This document shows, in pieces, positions 17,830-28,220 of a DNA stretch of 59,405 bases. Each line of letters starts with the position of its first letter. Position 1 is the stretch's first letter. A program made the translations under genes and the position numbers. The stretch lies in assembly GCF_001866655.1 (NCBI RefSeq), contig NZ_MLYR01000055.1:1-59405 (forward strand), in the 5' to 3' direction. Origin of the DNA: Bacillus sp. MUM 116 (GTDB taxonomy: Bacteria > Bacillota > Bacilli > Bacillales > Cytobacillaceae). Under the pieces are notes generated by a model. The model saw only the letters and a program-made list of their open reading frames with translations, had not been told where the DNA came from and did not search any database.

Positions 17830-19235
17830 ATCGCTGTTAGTGCATCTAAAATATACGTTTCTTCTTCCGGTGTGACCGTTCGTAAATCAATCAAAAATTC
17901 GTCATTTTGAATTCGTCCAATAATCGCAGGCTTTGATTCCGTTCGCAATTTCCTGCTAATCTGTTCGGCGGGAAAAGTTTTATGTCTAAGGGCAATAACC
18001 ATCGTTGGAAGCTCTACATCTGGCATGGTGCCTCCACCCACTTGACTGGTTCCCGGAAAAATTTTTATATGAAATTGGCTTGTCATTGTCATAAGCTGCG
18101 AAACAAAATTCTGTGATCGATCGTCTAATTGAGTGACAGGAACAAGTATATCACGGATTGTCGGGATATTTAACAGTCCCTTCTCTCCACGGATGTAATC
18201 CATTAAAGTGCCTTCTAGAGCTGCCAAGGTCATTTTATCCACCCGAACCACTCTAGCCAGCTGGTTTTTTTTTAATTGATGGATGAGTTCTTTTTTGCCT
18301 GCAATAATTCCCGCTTGTGGCCCGCCAAGCAGTTTATCTCCACTAAAGGTAACAAGATCTGCACCCATCTCAATGATTTCTTTTACGACTGGTTCTTCCC
18401 CTATCCCGTGTTTTCTAAAATCAAAGAGAGCTCCGCTGCCCAGGTCTTCATATAAAATAATCTGTTCATGATTTCTGGTTAACTTAACCAGTTCCTCTGT
18501 CCCTATCGATTTGGTAAACCCAATGATCTTGAAATTGCTGGTGTGAACTTTCATGACAATGGAAGTGTCGGGAGAAATTGCCTTCTCATAGTCCTCAAGA
18601 TGTGTTTTATTGGTGGTGCCCACCTCTATCAGCTTGGCACCGCTTTCCTCCATGATGGAAGAAATACGAAAAGAACCGCCAATTTCAACAAGCTCTCCGC
18701 GTGAGACGATGACCTCCCTGTTTTTTGCAAGCGCGGATAATACAAGATAAACGGCAGCAGCATTATTATTTACCACCATTACAGCTTCTGCACCAGTGAT
18801 TTCTTTTAACAATGATTCTACATGACTGTGACGTGAACCACGTATTCCCTCCGTAATCTTGTATTCGAGATTTGAATAACTGAGTGCTGTTTCGACCACG
18901 TGTTTTATGGCGTGTTCACTTAGCCTTGCACGGCCAAGATTTGTATGTAAAATTGTTCCGGTTGCATTGATCACTTTTTTTAATGTGTAGGTAAATTGTG
19001 TTTCCACTTTTCCTTTCAGACAATAAAATACATCATCTAGAAACATGCTAGAACCTGGCATTGCACCCGGCCAAGTATCGTTTATGATTCCATTCCTTAT
19101 TTGGTCCAGGACGTCTTTTAACAACTTCGTTAATTGAGTAAAATCTAAATCCTGATTTTCAAGAAGGGCTAAAAATTTTGGATGAGTTTGCAGTTCGTGA
19201 ACCGCAGGAATGAAGCGTAACCAATTTTTCACCAT
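17817..19235 (-). CDS. selA: L-seryl-tRNA(Sec) selenium transferase SelA
   Basis: SelA is the PLP enzyme that converts Ser-tRNA(Sec) to Sec-tRNA(Sec) with selenophosphate. The 472 residues are full length. Visible motifs are NATGTILHTNLGRA, AVMVVNNNAAAVYL, VSRGELVEIGGSFRI and TFSGDKLLGGPQAG, whose Lys is the PLP attachment site. The ATG follows AAAGGAGTTATA; an upstream ATG 16 codons earlier lacks a ribosome site. In many bacteria selB directly follows selA; here it does not. selA sits between sspP and a CotM-like gene, and selD plus a SelW-like selenoprotein are within 2 kb. Confidence 0.97.
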   Translation of the reverse strand: MVKNWLRFIPAVHELQTHPKFLALLENQDLDFTQLTKLLKDVLDQIRNGIINDTWPGAMPGSSMFLDDVFYCLKGKVETQFTYTLKKVINATGTILHTNLGRARLSEHAIKHVVETALSYSNLEYKITEGIRGSRHSHVESLLKEITGAEAVMVVNNNAAAVYLVLSALAKNREVIVSRGELVEIGGSFRISSIMEESGAKLIEVGTTNKTHLEDYEKAISPDTSIVMKVHTSNFKIIGFTKSIGTEELVKLTRNHEQIILYEDLGSGALFDFRKHGIGEEPVVKEIIEMGADLVTFSGDKLLGGPQAGIIAGKKELIHQLKKNQLARVVRVDKMTLAALEGTLMDYIRGEKGLLNIPTIRDILVPVTQLDDRSQNFVSQLMTMTSQFHIKIFPGTSQVGGGTMPDVELPTMVIALRHKTFPAEQISRKLRTESKPAIIGRIQNDEFLIDLRTVTPEEETYILDALTAIDPF

Positions 19236-19331
19236 TATAACTCCTTTAAATTGATACTTATGTCCTATTATAGCAGTTTTCACATTTCATGGCAGATTGA
19301 ATAAGATAAACCATTCAAGGGGGAATCGATT

Positions 19332-19721
19332 TTGAATAGAAAGAAAAATGATCATTGTTACGATTTGGATCAAATGGAAAAATGGTTGGAAAACTATTTT
19401 CTTGACCCATTAACCTCTTATTGTGACATGACTCAATTCCGGATAGACCTTTATGAGACAGAAAAAGACTGGATTGTTGAAGCCGTTTTAGATGATTATA
19501 AAGCAGCTGATCTCTCTGTTAAAGTGGAAGATATGAAGCTCATTATTACAGCACTAAAACACCCTTCAGCCTCAAATGTAAGAAAGGAAAGGACTATTGA
19601 CTTCCCCTTTCCAATAAAAAATCAAAAAGTTTGTGCCTCCTTTGAAAATGGAATTTTAGAGATATTTATCTCTAAAATAGAAAAAGGAAAAGGAAATAAC
19701 CGTTTTATCACATTGCCTTAA
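19332..19721 (+). CDS. Hsp20/CotM-like small heat shock family protein
   Basis: The 129-residue protein has an alpha-crystallin-type domain from about residue 30, with FRIDLYETEKDWIVEAVLDDY and a C-terminal FENGILEIFI strand. Position next to sspP/sspO/aconitase matches B. subtilis cotM, an outer spore coat protein of this fold, so a coat role is likely. The start is a TTG preceded by AAGGGGGAATCGATT. Cysteines at residues about 9 and 31 are not typical chaperone features. Confidence 0.8.
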   Translation: MNRKKNDHCYDLDQMEKWLENYFLDPLTSYCDMTQFRIDLYETEKDWIVEAVLDDYKAADLSVKVEDMKLIITALKHPSASNVRKERTIDFPFPIKNQKVCASFENGILEIFISKIEKGKGNNRFITLP

Positions 19722-19771
19722 TAGTTTTTCTTTTTTTTTGCTGTTTACATAATACTATTACTAGTAACTAT

Positions 19772-19807
19772 AAAGCCCTCTTATCCCATTTGGATAAGAG
19801 GGCTTTT
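19772..19807. terminator. Bidirectional terminator between cotM-like and SelW-like genes
   Basis: A perfect 15-bp stem AAAGCCCTCTTATCC/GGATAAGAGGGCTTT with a 5-base loop and T on both sides separates the two convergent genes. Confidence 0.93.
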
Positions 19808-19808
19808 C

Positions 19809-20048
19809 TTACATATTTTCCATTGTTTCAATAATTTCATCTGTATCAGGAAAAATACCTGTTTCATCTTTGGAGTAGATTTTTACTCCATCAACCGTTA
19901 CCTCAAAAACACCGCCTGAGGCAGGAATTAATTCCATCTTTTTAATATTTCGATTAAAATGTGTAAATAATTCTTCTGCGAAACTCGCAGCTTTTGGTGC
20001 ATAATTTCATTGCATGCAAAATTCAACAATGACATGATAATTCTTCAT
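19809..20048 (-). CDS. SelW/Rdx-family selenoprotein with CxxU motif (Sec14)
   Basis: Starting at the ATG after GGAGGGCCCGGT, the frame reads VIVEFCMQ, then TGA at 20007-20009, then NYAPKAASFAEEL, and runs open to TAA at 19809, for 79 residues. The motif C-M-Q-U is the CxxU redox site of the SelW/SelT/SelH (Rdx) family. The remaining residues (GGVFEVTVDGVKIYSK and GIFPDTDEI) match the family core, so UGA is read as Sec. These are small thioredoxin-fold oxidoreductases of unknown substrate. A perfect hairpin begins 17 bases after the UGA. It is divergent from selD. Ordinary gene calling would miss it completely. Confidence 0.93.
19976..19990 (-). promoter_or_regulatory. Candidate SECIS of the SelW-like gene
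   Basis: CTGCGA-GTT-TCGCAG is a perfect 6-bp stem with a GU-containing 3-base loop starting 17 bases downstream of the UGA, the distance and apical GU expected of bacterial SECIS elements. Confidence 0.75.
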
Positions 20049-20184
20049 ACCGGGCCCTCCTAATTTGCTACATCAAGATAGTAAAAACATTTTATCCTAC
20101 CCCTTATCCTTCCGCAATTATTTTGCACCATTCGTGCGCAACGAATAGGAAAGAGTTATACTAAGTAAATGGAGGTGGACAAGT

Positions 20185-21237
20185 TTGAGTGAACAAGAAA
20201 AAATTCGCCTAACTTCATTATCAACAAAAGCCGGTTGAGGCTGCAAAATTGGTCCTGAGGACCTGGCGCAAGTTTTGCGTCAATTACCAAAACAAGATCC
20301 AGTACCGGAGCTACTGGTTGGAAATGAAACTTCAGATGATGCCGGTGTATTTCAATTAACCGACTCTATTGCATTGATACAAACCTTGGATTATTTTACT
20401 CCAATTGTGGATGACCCATATATGTTTGGGCAAATTGCAGCGGCTAATGCCTTAAGTGACGTTTATGCCATGGGCGGACAGCCAAAAACGGTTATGAATA
20501 TTGTCGGATACCCGATCAAAAAACTTGGTCCGGAAATGCTTTCCGAAATCTTACGTGGTGCGGCGGATAAGGTAAAAGATTCGGGTGCTCTTACAGTAGG
20601 AGGCCATTCCATTGATGACCAGGAGCCTAAATTTGGTTTATCCGTAACTGGAATAGTACATCCGGACAAAATATGGAAAAATATTGGGGCAAAACCTGGT
20701 GATGTTCTCGTTCTTACCAAACCAATCGGCGTTGGAATCCTTACAACGGGAATCAAAAGAAATGCTGTTACCAAGGAGCAAGAACAAACTGTAACCGAAA
20801 CGATGGCATTGCTCAATAAAATAGCTGCAGAGGTTTTAGCCAAATTCCATCCCAATGCTGTAACGGATGTCACTGGTTTTGGACTGCTCGGTCACGGAAG
20901 CGAAATGGCTCGCGGCAGCGGTGTAAGTTTCGAAATTTCGTTATCCCAGGTTCCAATTCTTGAAGGAGCAATGGAGTTAGCCAAAAACGGGGTTGTCCCA
21001 GGAGGTTCTAAATCCAACCATAAATGGCTTCAGAATGATGTAGTTTATGAAGAAATCAATCCAGATGAACAACTGGTCCTTTGTGATGCCATCACATCCG
21101 GCGGACTTCTTATTTCATTAAATGAAACAGAGGCAGAAATGTATATCGATAAACTTCATTCAAATGGCTTTTCCACTGCTTCCATCATCGGACGGGTAAC
21201 AGAGGAAAAAGAAAAACTCATTTATGTAAAAAAATAA
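20185..21237 (+). CDS. selD: Selenide, water dikinase SelD, itself a selenoprotein (Sec18)
   Basis: SelD makes selenophosphate from selenide and ATP. From TTG 20185, preceded by GGAGGTGGACAAG, the frame reads STKAG then TGA at 20236-20238, then GCKIGPEDL and on without interruption to TAA, 350 residues with Sec at 18. The site KAG-U-GCK is the known catalytic Cys/Sec position of SelD. Downstream are SDVYAMGG and the GGHSIDD nucleotide-binding segment of the AIR-synthase-like fold. Starting at the first ATG or alternative codon after the UGA would remove the catalytic loop. Synthesis of SelD thus depends on its own product, a known autocatalytic arrangement. It lies beside selA and a SelW-like gene. 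Confidence 0.97.
20243..20278 (+). promoter_or_regulatory. Candidate SECIS of selD
   Basis: An outer helix GCAAAA/TTTTGC encloses a 5-bp perfect inner helix GGTCC-TGA-GGACC starting 12 bases after the UGA, with a G in the apical loop. It is closer to the UGA than in the other two selenoprotein genes. Confidence 0.6.
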
Positions 21238-21265
21238 GCGAAGCATTTTTTGCTTCGCTTTTTTT
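21236..21265. terminator. Bidirectional terminator selD/tdh
   Basis: AAGCGAAGCA pairs with TGCTTCGCTT across a T5 loop, followed by seven T; it separates convergent selD and tdh. Confidence 0.9.
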
Positions 21266-21272
21266 GTAGGGT

Positions 21273-22235
21273 TTATGCCATCTTTCTTATTTGCAGTTTC
21301 TGTGATAATTTATCAAGCATATCTTTTGTCATTTTGTCTAAATCGTATTCCACTTTAAAGCCCCATTCTTGTTTTGCAGCAGTAGCATCAATTGAGTTTG
21401 GCCAGCTGTCAGCAATTTTTTGGCGAACCGGATCCACATTATAGGTCATCTTAAAGGAAGGAATGTACTTCGTGATACTTGCTGCGATATCCTCCGGTGC
21501 AAAACTCATTGCCGTCACATTAAAAGCATTACGGTGTATTAAGCTTGAAGAATCAGCTTCCATTAAATCAATAATGGCATTCAGAGCATCCGGCATATAC
21601 ATCATATCCATGTAGGTTCCTTTATTAATATAAGATGTGTATCGACCATTTTTTATCGCTTCGTAGTAAATTTCAACTGCATAATCAGTAGTTCCCCCGC
21701 CTGGCAGAGCTACATAGGAAATTAACCCCGGAAAACGGACCCCGCGTGTATCCACACCGAATCTTTGGTTATAGTAATCCGCCAATAACTCTCCTGCGAC
21801 TTTGTTTACTCCGTACATCGTTGTTGGTCGCATAATGGTATCCTGAGGTGTTTGATCTTTAGGAGTTGTTGGACCAAATGCACCGATTGAACTTGGAGTG
21901 AAGAACTGGGCATTTACCTCTTTTGCGGTTTCAAGTGCATTCATGAGCCCGCCCATGTTTAAGTTCCAAGCAAACAATGGCTTTGCCTCAGCGGTAGCGG
22001 ATAACAATGCAGCTAAATGCATAATGGTATCCACATTATATTTTTTTGCAATTTCAACCATTTGCTTCCCGTCCGTCACATCTAAAATTTCGAATGGGCC
22101 GCTTTCGACAGTTAAGTTGTCGCTTTTTTTAATATCTGTCGCAATGACATTGTCCTCACCATAAATTTCTCTAAGTCTCATGGTTAATTCAGAACCAATT
22201 TGGCCTAATGCACCCGTTATTAAAATCTTTTTCAT
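21273..22235 (-). CDS. tdh: NAD-dependent epimerase-type L-threonine 3-dehydrogenase
   Basis: The 320-residue protein is a short-chain dehydrogenase/epimerase with the Rossmann motif [11 protein letters not shown] at the N terminus and the catalytic [14 protein letters not shown] and [16 protein letters not shown] match the SDR-type threonine dehydrogenase, which oxidises threonine to 2-amino-3-ketobutyrate. The next enzyme, Kbl, is encoded 40 bases upstream on the same strand, so the two form a threonine-to-glycine operon. ATG chosen after GATGGAGATTTT. Confidence 0.93.
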   Translation of the reverse strand: MKKILITGALGQIGSELTMRLREIYGEDNVIATDIKKSDNLTVESGPFEILDVTDGKQMVEIAKKYNVDTIMHLAALLSATAEAKPLFAWNLNMGGLMNALETAKEVNAQFFTPSSIGAFGPTTPKDQTPQDTIMRPTTMYGVNKVAGELLADYYNQRFGVDTRGVRFPGLISYVALPGGGTTDYAVEIYYEAIKNGRYTSYINKGTYMDMMYMPDALNAIIDLMEADSSSLIHRNAFNVTAMSFAPEDIAASITKYIPSFKMTYNVDPVRQKIADSWPNSIDATAAKQEWGFKVEYDLDKMTKDMLDKLSQKLQIRKMA

Positions 22236-22275
22236 AAAATCTCCATCCTCTTCGCCATGATGTTTAGTGAAAGAA

Positions 22276-23466
22276 TTAAATGACACCCATTTCCTTACCA
22301 ACCTTTTGGTAAATCGCAATGGCCTTATCCAGCATTTCTTTTGTATGCGCAGCTGTTGGCATGTTCCGAACACGGCCTGTTCCTTGTGGCACTGTTGGGA
22401 ACACGATTGCCTTAGCGTACACGCCTTCTTCATTCAACCGCTTACTAAATTCTTGTGTTAACGATTCGTCACCGATAATACAAGGAGTGATTGGTGTTTC
22501 ACTATTACCGATATTAAAACCTAATTCCTTTAAGCCTTTTTTCAGATAATTTCCGTTTTCCCAAAGCTTTTGATTCAATTCTGTGCTTTCCATTAAAATT
22601 TCAATTGATTTTTTACTTGCTGCCACGTCCGCAGGGGTTAATGAGGTTGAAAAAAGGAATGGACGGCTGCGTACTTTCAACCAGTCAATTAAATTTTTCT
22701 TTCCGGCCACATAGCCGCCTACAACCCCGATGGCTTTTGAAAGCGTTCCGATTTGGAAATCAATTTTATCGGATAATCCAAAATGCTTAACCGTACCTGC
22801 ACCCTCGCCAAGGACACCTGATCCATGAGCATCATCGACATAGGTAATCAAATCAAATTCTTCGGCAATTTTTACGATTTCAGGTAATAAGGCTACATCC
22901 CCATCCATTGAGAAGACCCCATCGGTAATAACCATAATTTTATTGTAAAGACCTGATTCCTTTGCTGCTTTCGCCCTCGCACGTAAATCTTCCATATCAG
23001 AGTGGTTAAAACGAATAATTTTCGCTTTTGATAACCGGCAGCCATCAATAATGGAGGCATGGTTTAATTCATCTGAAAGAATCGCATCATTTTTATCCAT
23101 AACAGCTGAAATCGCTGCCATATTACAATTAAAACCTGATTGATAGGCAATGGCTGCTTCTGTATGCTTAAACTCAGCTAATTTTTCTTCCAATTCCAAA
23201 TGGAGCTTAAGTGTTCCGTTAATGGTACGGACTGCACCGGCGCCGACGCCATACTGCTCAAGTGCTTCTTTTGCAGCTTGTTTTAGGCGCTCATCTGTTG
23301 CCAACCCTAAATAATTATTAGAGGAAAGATTCACAAGTTCTTTACCGTTTATAGTAATGACAGGACCATTCGGACTTTCTAAAGGGTCAATAACATTGTA
23401 TAGACCTTTTCCTTTTAATTCTTCTAGATTTTCATTTAAAAATTGTTCTAAAATTCGACTAGACAT
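22276..23466 (-). CDS. kbl: Glycine C-acetyltransferase (2-amino-3-ketobutyrate CoA ligase)
   Basis: Kbl is the PLP enzyme that splits 2-amino-3-ketobutyrate with CoA into glycine and acetyl-CoA. The 396 residues show [30 protein letters not shown] and [16 protein letters not shown] with the PLP Lys. Length fits the alpha-oxoamine synthase family (KBL, AONS). The adjacent tdh settles the substrate over 8-amino-7-oxononanoate synthase. The ATG follows TTGGGAGGTATTGAA. Confidence 0.95.
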   Translation of the reverse strand: MSSRILEQFLNENLEELKGKGLYNVIDPLESPNGPVITINGKELVNLSSNNYLGLATDERLKQAAKEALEQYGVGAGAVRTINGTLKLHLELEEKLAEFKHTEAAIAYQSGFNCNMAAISAVMDKNDAILSDELNHASIIDGCRLSKAKIIRFNHSDMEDLRARAKAAKESGLYNKIMVITDGVFSMDGDVALLPEIVKIAEEFDLITYVDDAHGSGVLGEGAGTVKHFGLSDKIDFQIGTLSKAIGVVGGYVAGKKNLIDWLKVRSRPFLFSTSLTPADVAASKKSIEILMESTELNQKLWENGNYLKKGLKELGFNIGNSETPITPCIIGDESLTQEFSKRLNEEGVYAKAIVFPTVPQGTGRVRNMPTAAHTKEMLDKAIAIYQKVGKEMGVI

Positions 23467-23748
23467 TTCAATACCTCCCAATCATTTAAGCTGGACTGTG
23501 TCGTTATCCTGTGTACATTTGTCTACTGGAAGCGGACAGTTAAAACCAGCTAAATCACCTATATAAAAGCATTCTTGTTAATTACTTTATCATACTTTTT
23601 GAAAAATGTTCATATCCAGAGGACATTTTTTAAAAATTTTTTATTTGCTTCTTTAGTGTAACCAATTCAAATACAGGATATTTGTTCAAAGCAATTTTGT
23701 ATAAATCTTTTGAATTTTCATTATATAAAAATAATTTTAGTGAAAAAT
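23467..23748. other. Intergenic region upstream of kbl
   Basis: This AT-rich gap of about 280 bases should hold the kbl-tdh promoter on the minus strand. I see no reading frame with a ribosome site, no riboswitch and no clear operator. Confidence 0.5.
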
Positions 23749-23780
23749 AAAAGAACCTATCTGCTTGGATAGGTTCTTTT
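23749..23780. terminator. Terminator of the nitronate monooxygenase-like gene
   Basis: A 13-bp stem AAAAGAACCTATC/GATAGGTTCTTTT with a 6-base loop has T runs on both strands. Confidence 0.92.
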
Positions 23781-23787
23781 AACATAT

Positions 23788-24786
23788 TTAATTGATTTTT
23801 TGGCCTGTTATGTTTTCAGCAGCTTTGTTAACCTTTTGAAGGGCATCAAGGTATTCCGTCTCTAAACGTTCAATAATTTCACCAGCCGATTCGATTTTAT
23901 CAATGGCTCCTACGCCGTGCCCTGCGGACCAAATATCCCGCCACGCTTTGGCATTTGATTCTTTTTGCATATGATTGAATTCAACTTTTTCTTTTTTCAC
24001 AAGTTGTTTCGGATCGAGACCTGCCTTAACGATGCTCGGGATTAGCATATTTGCGTTCACGCCTGAAAAGGCATCGGTTAACATGATATCTTCTTGAGTA
24101 GCTTCTACGAGCATATCTCGGTATTCATCACGCGCCATACTCTCTGTTGCCACAATAAATCTAGTTCCCATATACGCAAGGTCCGCTCCGGCTGCTTGTG
24201 CGGCAAGAATCCCTTTACCTGTTGAAATGGCCCCGGCAAGTACGATAATACCATCCCAGAAGGAGCGAACCATGTCAACAAAAGCAAAGTTGTTGATTTG
24301 ACCAGCATGTCCTCCTGCCCCGCTAGCAACTAGAATTAGTCCATCCACACCTGTTTCTACTGCCTTTTTAGCAAACTTCACATCACTTACATCTGAAAAG
24401 ACCAGTCCTCCGTATTCATGTACGATGTCAACAACGACTTTAGGGCTGCCTAATGATGTGATTACAAGTTGTGGCTGATGTTTTTTGATTAGTTCCAGTT
24501 CCTCCTGAAGCCTGCCATAGGAGCTATGTACAACCATGTTCATTGCCCAAGGTGCAATTTTCCGGTTCGGATTTTGATTCCTGGCGGCCGCTAATTCCTT
24601 ATTTAATTGCCCCATCCATTGATCGAGTACTTCAATTGGCCGGGCATTTGGGGATGGAAAGGAACCAATGACTCCATTTAAACAGCAATTTTTTACTAAC
24701 TCCGGTCCTGATACTAAAAACATTGGTGCAGAGATAACCGGTAAACGCAATTGTGTCCACCAGTTTTCCGGAATGGATTTGTTCAT
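23788..24786 (-). CDS. Nitronate monooxygenase / FabK-like flavoprotein
   Basis: The 332-residue TIM-barrel FMN protein has the family start LPVISAPMFLVSGPELV, the phosphate-binding GAGGHAG and VLAGAISTG, and the MGTRFIVATES segment. Such enzymes oxidise alkyl nitronates (propionate-3-nitronate detoxification); FabK enoyl-ACP reductases share the fold. There is no fatty acid gene context, so nitronate monooxygenase is preferred. The ATG follows AAAAGGGGAAAAAGA; an upstream in-frame extension of 28 residues has no ribosome site. Monocistronic with its own terminator. Confidence 0.88.
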   Translation of the reverse strand: MNKSIPENWWTQLRLPVISAPMFLVSGPELVKNCCLNGVIGSFPSPNARPIEVLDQWMGQLNKELAAARNQNPNRKIAPWAMNMVVHSSYGRLQEELELIKKHQPQLVITSLGSPKVVVDIVHEYGGLVFSDVSDVKFAKKAVETGVDGLILVASGAGGHAGQINNFAFVDMVRSFWDGIIVLAGAISTGKGILAAQAAGADLAYMGTRFIVATESMARDEYRDMLVEATQEDIMLTDAFSGVNANMLIPSIVKAGLDPKQLVKKEKVEFNHMQKESNAKAWRDIWSAGHGVGAIDKIESAGEIIERLETEYLDALQKVNKAAENITGQKIN

Positions 24787-24954
24787 TCTTTTTCCCCTTT
24801 TCAATTTAGAATTTTCTGAATAAAATACTCTCTTTTCATCATAACGGAAAATGAATGAATATTCAATCACCTACTATGCTCTGATTATAACTTTATAAAC
24901 ACGAACGATAATTTTCAAAAATAAAATATTATTCGTTTTTTCATCAAAAAAGGA

Positions 24955-24984
24955 TTGATTTTCTCTTATCATCGTGGTTATAAT
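24955..24984 (+). promoter_or_regulatory. Sigma-A promoter of xpt-pbuX
   Basis: TTGATT and TATAAT are separated by 18 bases, and the riboswitch aptamer begins 22 bases after the -10. Confidence 0.8.
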
Positions 24985-25006
24985 GTGAATAAATTTAATC
25001 CGTTTC

Positions 25007-25076
25007 ACTCATATAATCGCAGGGATATGGCCTGCAAGTTTCTACCGGATTGCCGAAAACAATCTGACTATGAGTA
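25007..25076 (+). ncRNA. Guanine-class purine riboswitch aptamer
   Basis: The conserved purine aptamer is complete: ACTCATATAATC, GGATATGGCC, AAGTTTCTACC and the closing GACTATGAGT strand. The ligand-contacting base equivalent to position 74 is C (in GACTATG), which specifies guanine/hypoxanthine rather than adenine. It controls xpt-pbuX, as in B. subtilis. Confidence 0.97.
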
Positions 25077-25135
25077 GGTAATGAATCGCGCTATTCTTTC
25101 GAATGGTGCACTTCTTGATTCCTCTTGGAATAGAA

Positions 25136-25191
25136 GGCCCAAAGGTCATTGCCTCACTCAACTTTTGATGTGAGCGGACCTTTGGGCTTTT
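25136..25191 (+). terminator. Riboswitch-controlled terminator of xpt
   Basis: GCCCAAAGGTC pairs with GACCTTTGGGC around an inner CTCAC/GTGAG helix and is followed by four T, the expression platform of the riboswitch, 22 bases before the xpt start. Confidence 0.93.
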
Positions 25192-25210
25192 AACATTTTA
25201 GGAGGTTTAA

Positions 25211-25806
<596 letters not shown>

Positions 25807-25807
<1 letters not shown>

Positions 25808-27120
25808 TGAAACAAAATTCATTTAAAATTGCTTCTTTAGGTATTCAACATGTATTGGCAATGTATGCAGGAGCAGTCATCGTTCCGTTAATCATCGGCA
25901 GTGCACTTCATTTTTCAGGTAAACAATTAGCTTATCTTGTTTCGCTCGATATTTTAACAAGTGGAATTGCTACATTGTTGCAGGTATGGCAGAATCGCTT
26001 TTTTGGAATTGGACTTCCGATTGTGCTTGGATGTACATTTACTGCGGTTGGACCAATTATCGCTATTGGCAGTCAGTATGGTCTATCTGCCGTTTATGGT
26101 TCCATTCTTATTTCTGGTCTTATTGTGATTTTGATTGCAAACTTTTTCGGAAAATTAATTCGCTTCTTCCCTCCAGTTGTAACTGGGTCGGTTGTCACGA
26201 TTATTGGTCTCACCTTAATACCCGTTGCGATGAATAACGTTGCCGGTGGACAAGGGAGCCCTGATTTTGGCTCTGTTTCGAATCTTTCGCTTGCTTTCGG
26301 GACATTATTGTTCATTATTTTGCTTTACCGTTTCTCTAAAGGATTTATTCGTTCGATTTCGATTCTTTTAGGTTTGATTGCTGGTACGATTGCAGCTTCA
26401 TTAATGGGAAAAGTAAACTTCACTGCTGTAGGAGAGGCTTCCTGGTTCCATATGGTAACTCCCTTACATTTTGCTGCCCCATCTTTTGAATTGGCGCCAA
26501 TCATTACTATGACACTGGTAGCAATTGTTAGTCTGATTGAGTCATCCGGTGTATATTTTGCTTTAAGTGATATTACTGGAAGAAAATTAACGGAAAAGGA
26601 TTTAGTCAAAGGGTATCGTGCTGAAGGTCTTGCAAGTATCCTAGGCGCTTTCTTTAATTCATTTCCATATACGACATATTCACAAAACGTTGGGCTTGTT
26701 CAATTTTCAGGTGTGAAAAGCAAAAAGGTCATCTATACAATGGCCGGAATCCTTGTTTTTCTTGGTTTTGTACCCAAAATCGCTGCGTTAACAACAGTGA
26801 TTCCTACATCGGTTCTTGGCGGTGCGATGATTGCCATGTTCGGAATGGTGGTTTCTTCCGGAATCAAAATGCTTAGCAAAATCGACTTTAGTTCCCAGGA
26901 AAACCTATTGATTATTGCCTGTTCGGTCGGTATGGGCTTGGGTGTAACAGCAGTACCAGATTTATTTAAACATCTTCCAGATGGCATTAAAATTCTTACG
27001 AACAGTGGAATTGTTGCTGGAAGCTTAACGTCTATTTTCTTAAACCTTATCTTTAATGTTTTGAAGCCGGCAAAACAAAATCAAGTAGTTTCTCAAAGTG
27101 TTAAAGTAAAAGCTTCATAA
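25807..27120 (+). CDS. pbuX: Xanthine permease PbuX (NCS2 family)
   Basis: The 437-residue membrane protein has about 12-14 hydrophobic segments and NCS2 signatures: GIQHVLAMYAGAVIVPL at the N terminus, LVAIVSLIESSGVYFALSD with the substrate-binding Glu, and NSFPYTTYSQNVGLV. Together with xpt it forms a xanthine uptake and salvage operon. No terminator is obvious directly after it. Confidence 0.95.
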
Positions 27121-27207
27121 CGGTTTATATCCAACATATTTTCATTAAAAATACGTCGGAATGTCGCCTACATTTTCTTAACGAAAATTACAAATGAAAG
27201 TGACGAA

Positions 27208-28213
27208 ATGAAAAGAAAACGTTTGACAAGTAGAGCTGCAAATGAAGAAAGCAACTCAGTAACATTTACTTTTGAACAGGCTTACGAATTCTTCTTGTCT
27301 TCTAAAAAGGCAGAAGGATTACGTAAGCCTACTTTAATTGGTTATAAAGAGCATTTTAACTTTTTTAAAAATTGGTTAAATGAATTTTATCCAGAAATTA
27401 AATCCGTTGATCAATTGACAGTACAGTTAGTTAGAATTTATGTCCATTACTTATGGGAAAAACATTTTAATTACAAAACAAAAGAATATGGATTATCTAT
27501 TCAAACTACAAATGCTCGGTTAAGATTTCTAAAAACTTTTTATAACTTCTTATTTAAGGAAGAAATGACAAACATCAACTCTCCAGAACATGTGAAATTA
27601 ATTAAAGATGATGAACGGATTTTCACCCCTCTTAATGAAGAGGAAATTCAAAAAATATTAAATGTCCCAGATACAAGTCAGTTTCCTCAATTTCGTGATA
27701 AATGCATCATGTATCTCCTTTATGACACGGGACTTCGAATAAAAGAAGCAATAAACTTATCAGTTGATGATATTGATTTAAGTGGAAGAAGAATTGTATT
27801 ACCTGCTGAAAAAACTAAAGGCAGAAAATCAAGAATTATTCCGTTATCAGGCATAGTAATCAAGATGCTTATTGAACTAATAACAGAAAACCAAACACAC
27901 TTTGACAGCAAGATGTTGTTTTTAAACTGGTATGGAGAGCAAATGGCTGAAGATACTTTTAGAAGGAATTTAAAGAGATACGTTAAAAAAGCTGGTATTA
28001 ACAAAACCTTTCACTTGCCATGATTTTAGAAGGCAGTCAATAACTGAAATGTTAGCTTCAGGTGCATCTATGTTTGCTGTACAGGCTATTGTTGGACATA
28101 GCCAAATTTCCACGACTAAGAAGTACGTTCATTTTGATGAACAGATAATTAAAAATCAACATGAATTGTACAGCCCATTGGTAAAAGTAAAACGGCGTGG
28201 GAAATTAAGATAA
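27208..28213 (+). pseudogene. Tyrosine recombinase/integrase, frameshifted
   Basis: The first 271 codons give a SAM-like N-terminal domain and most of the catalytic domain, with Arg in DTGLRIKEAI and Lys in KTKGRKSRII. At about 28,018 one extra base shifts the frame and the original frame stops at TGA. In the +1 frame the protein continues HDFRRQSITEML and GHSQISTTKKYVHF to 28,213, supplying the HxxR, His and Tyr nucleophile. Intact it would be about 335 residues. The TGA is followed one codon later by TAG, so it is not a Sec codon. It marks the left end of an accessory segment. A sequencing error at the extra C cannot be excluded. Confidence 0.85.
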
Positions 28214-28220
28214 TTATTAA

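Noticed and set aside
17214..21237. selB or tRNA-Sec gene near selA/selD
   Set aside because: No reading frame with SelB GTPase motifs and no long-arm tRNA-like sequence was found in this region.
28010..28030. TGA at the end of the integrase frame as another Sec codon
   Set aside because: The next codons in that frame include TAG after one triplet, and the family motif HxxR continues in the +1 frame, so this is a frameshift.
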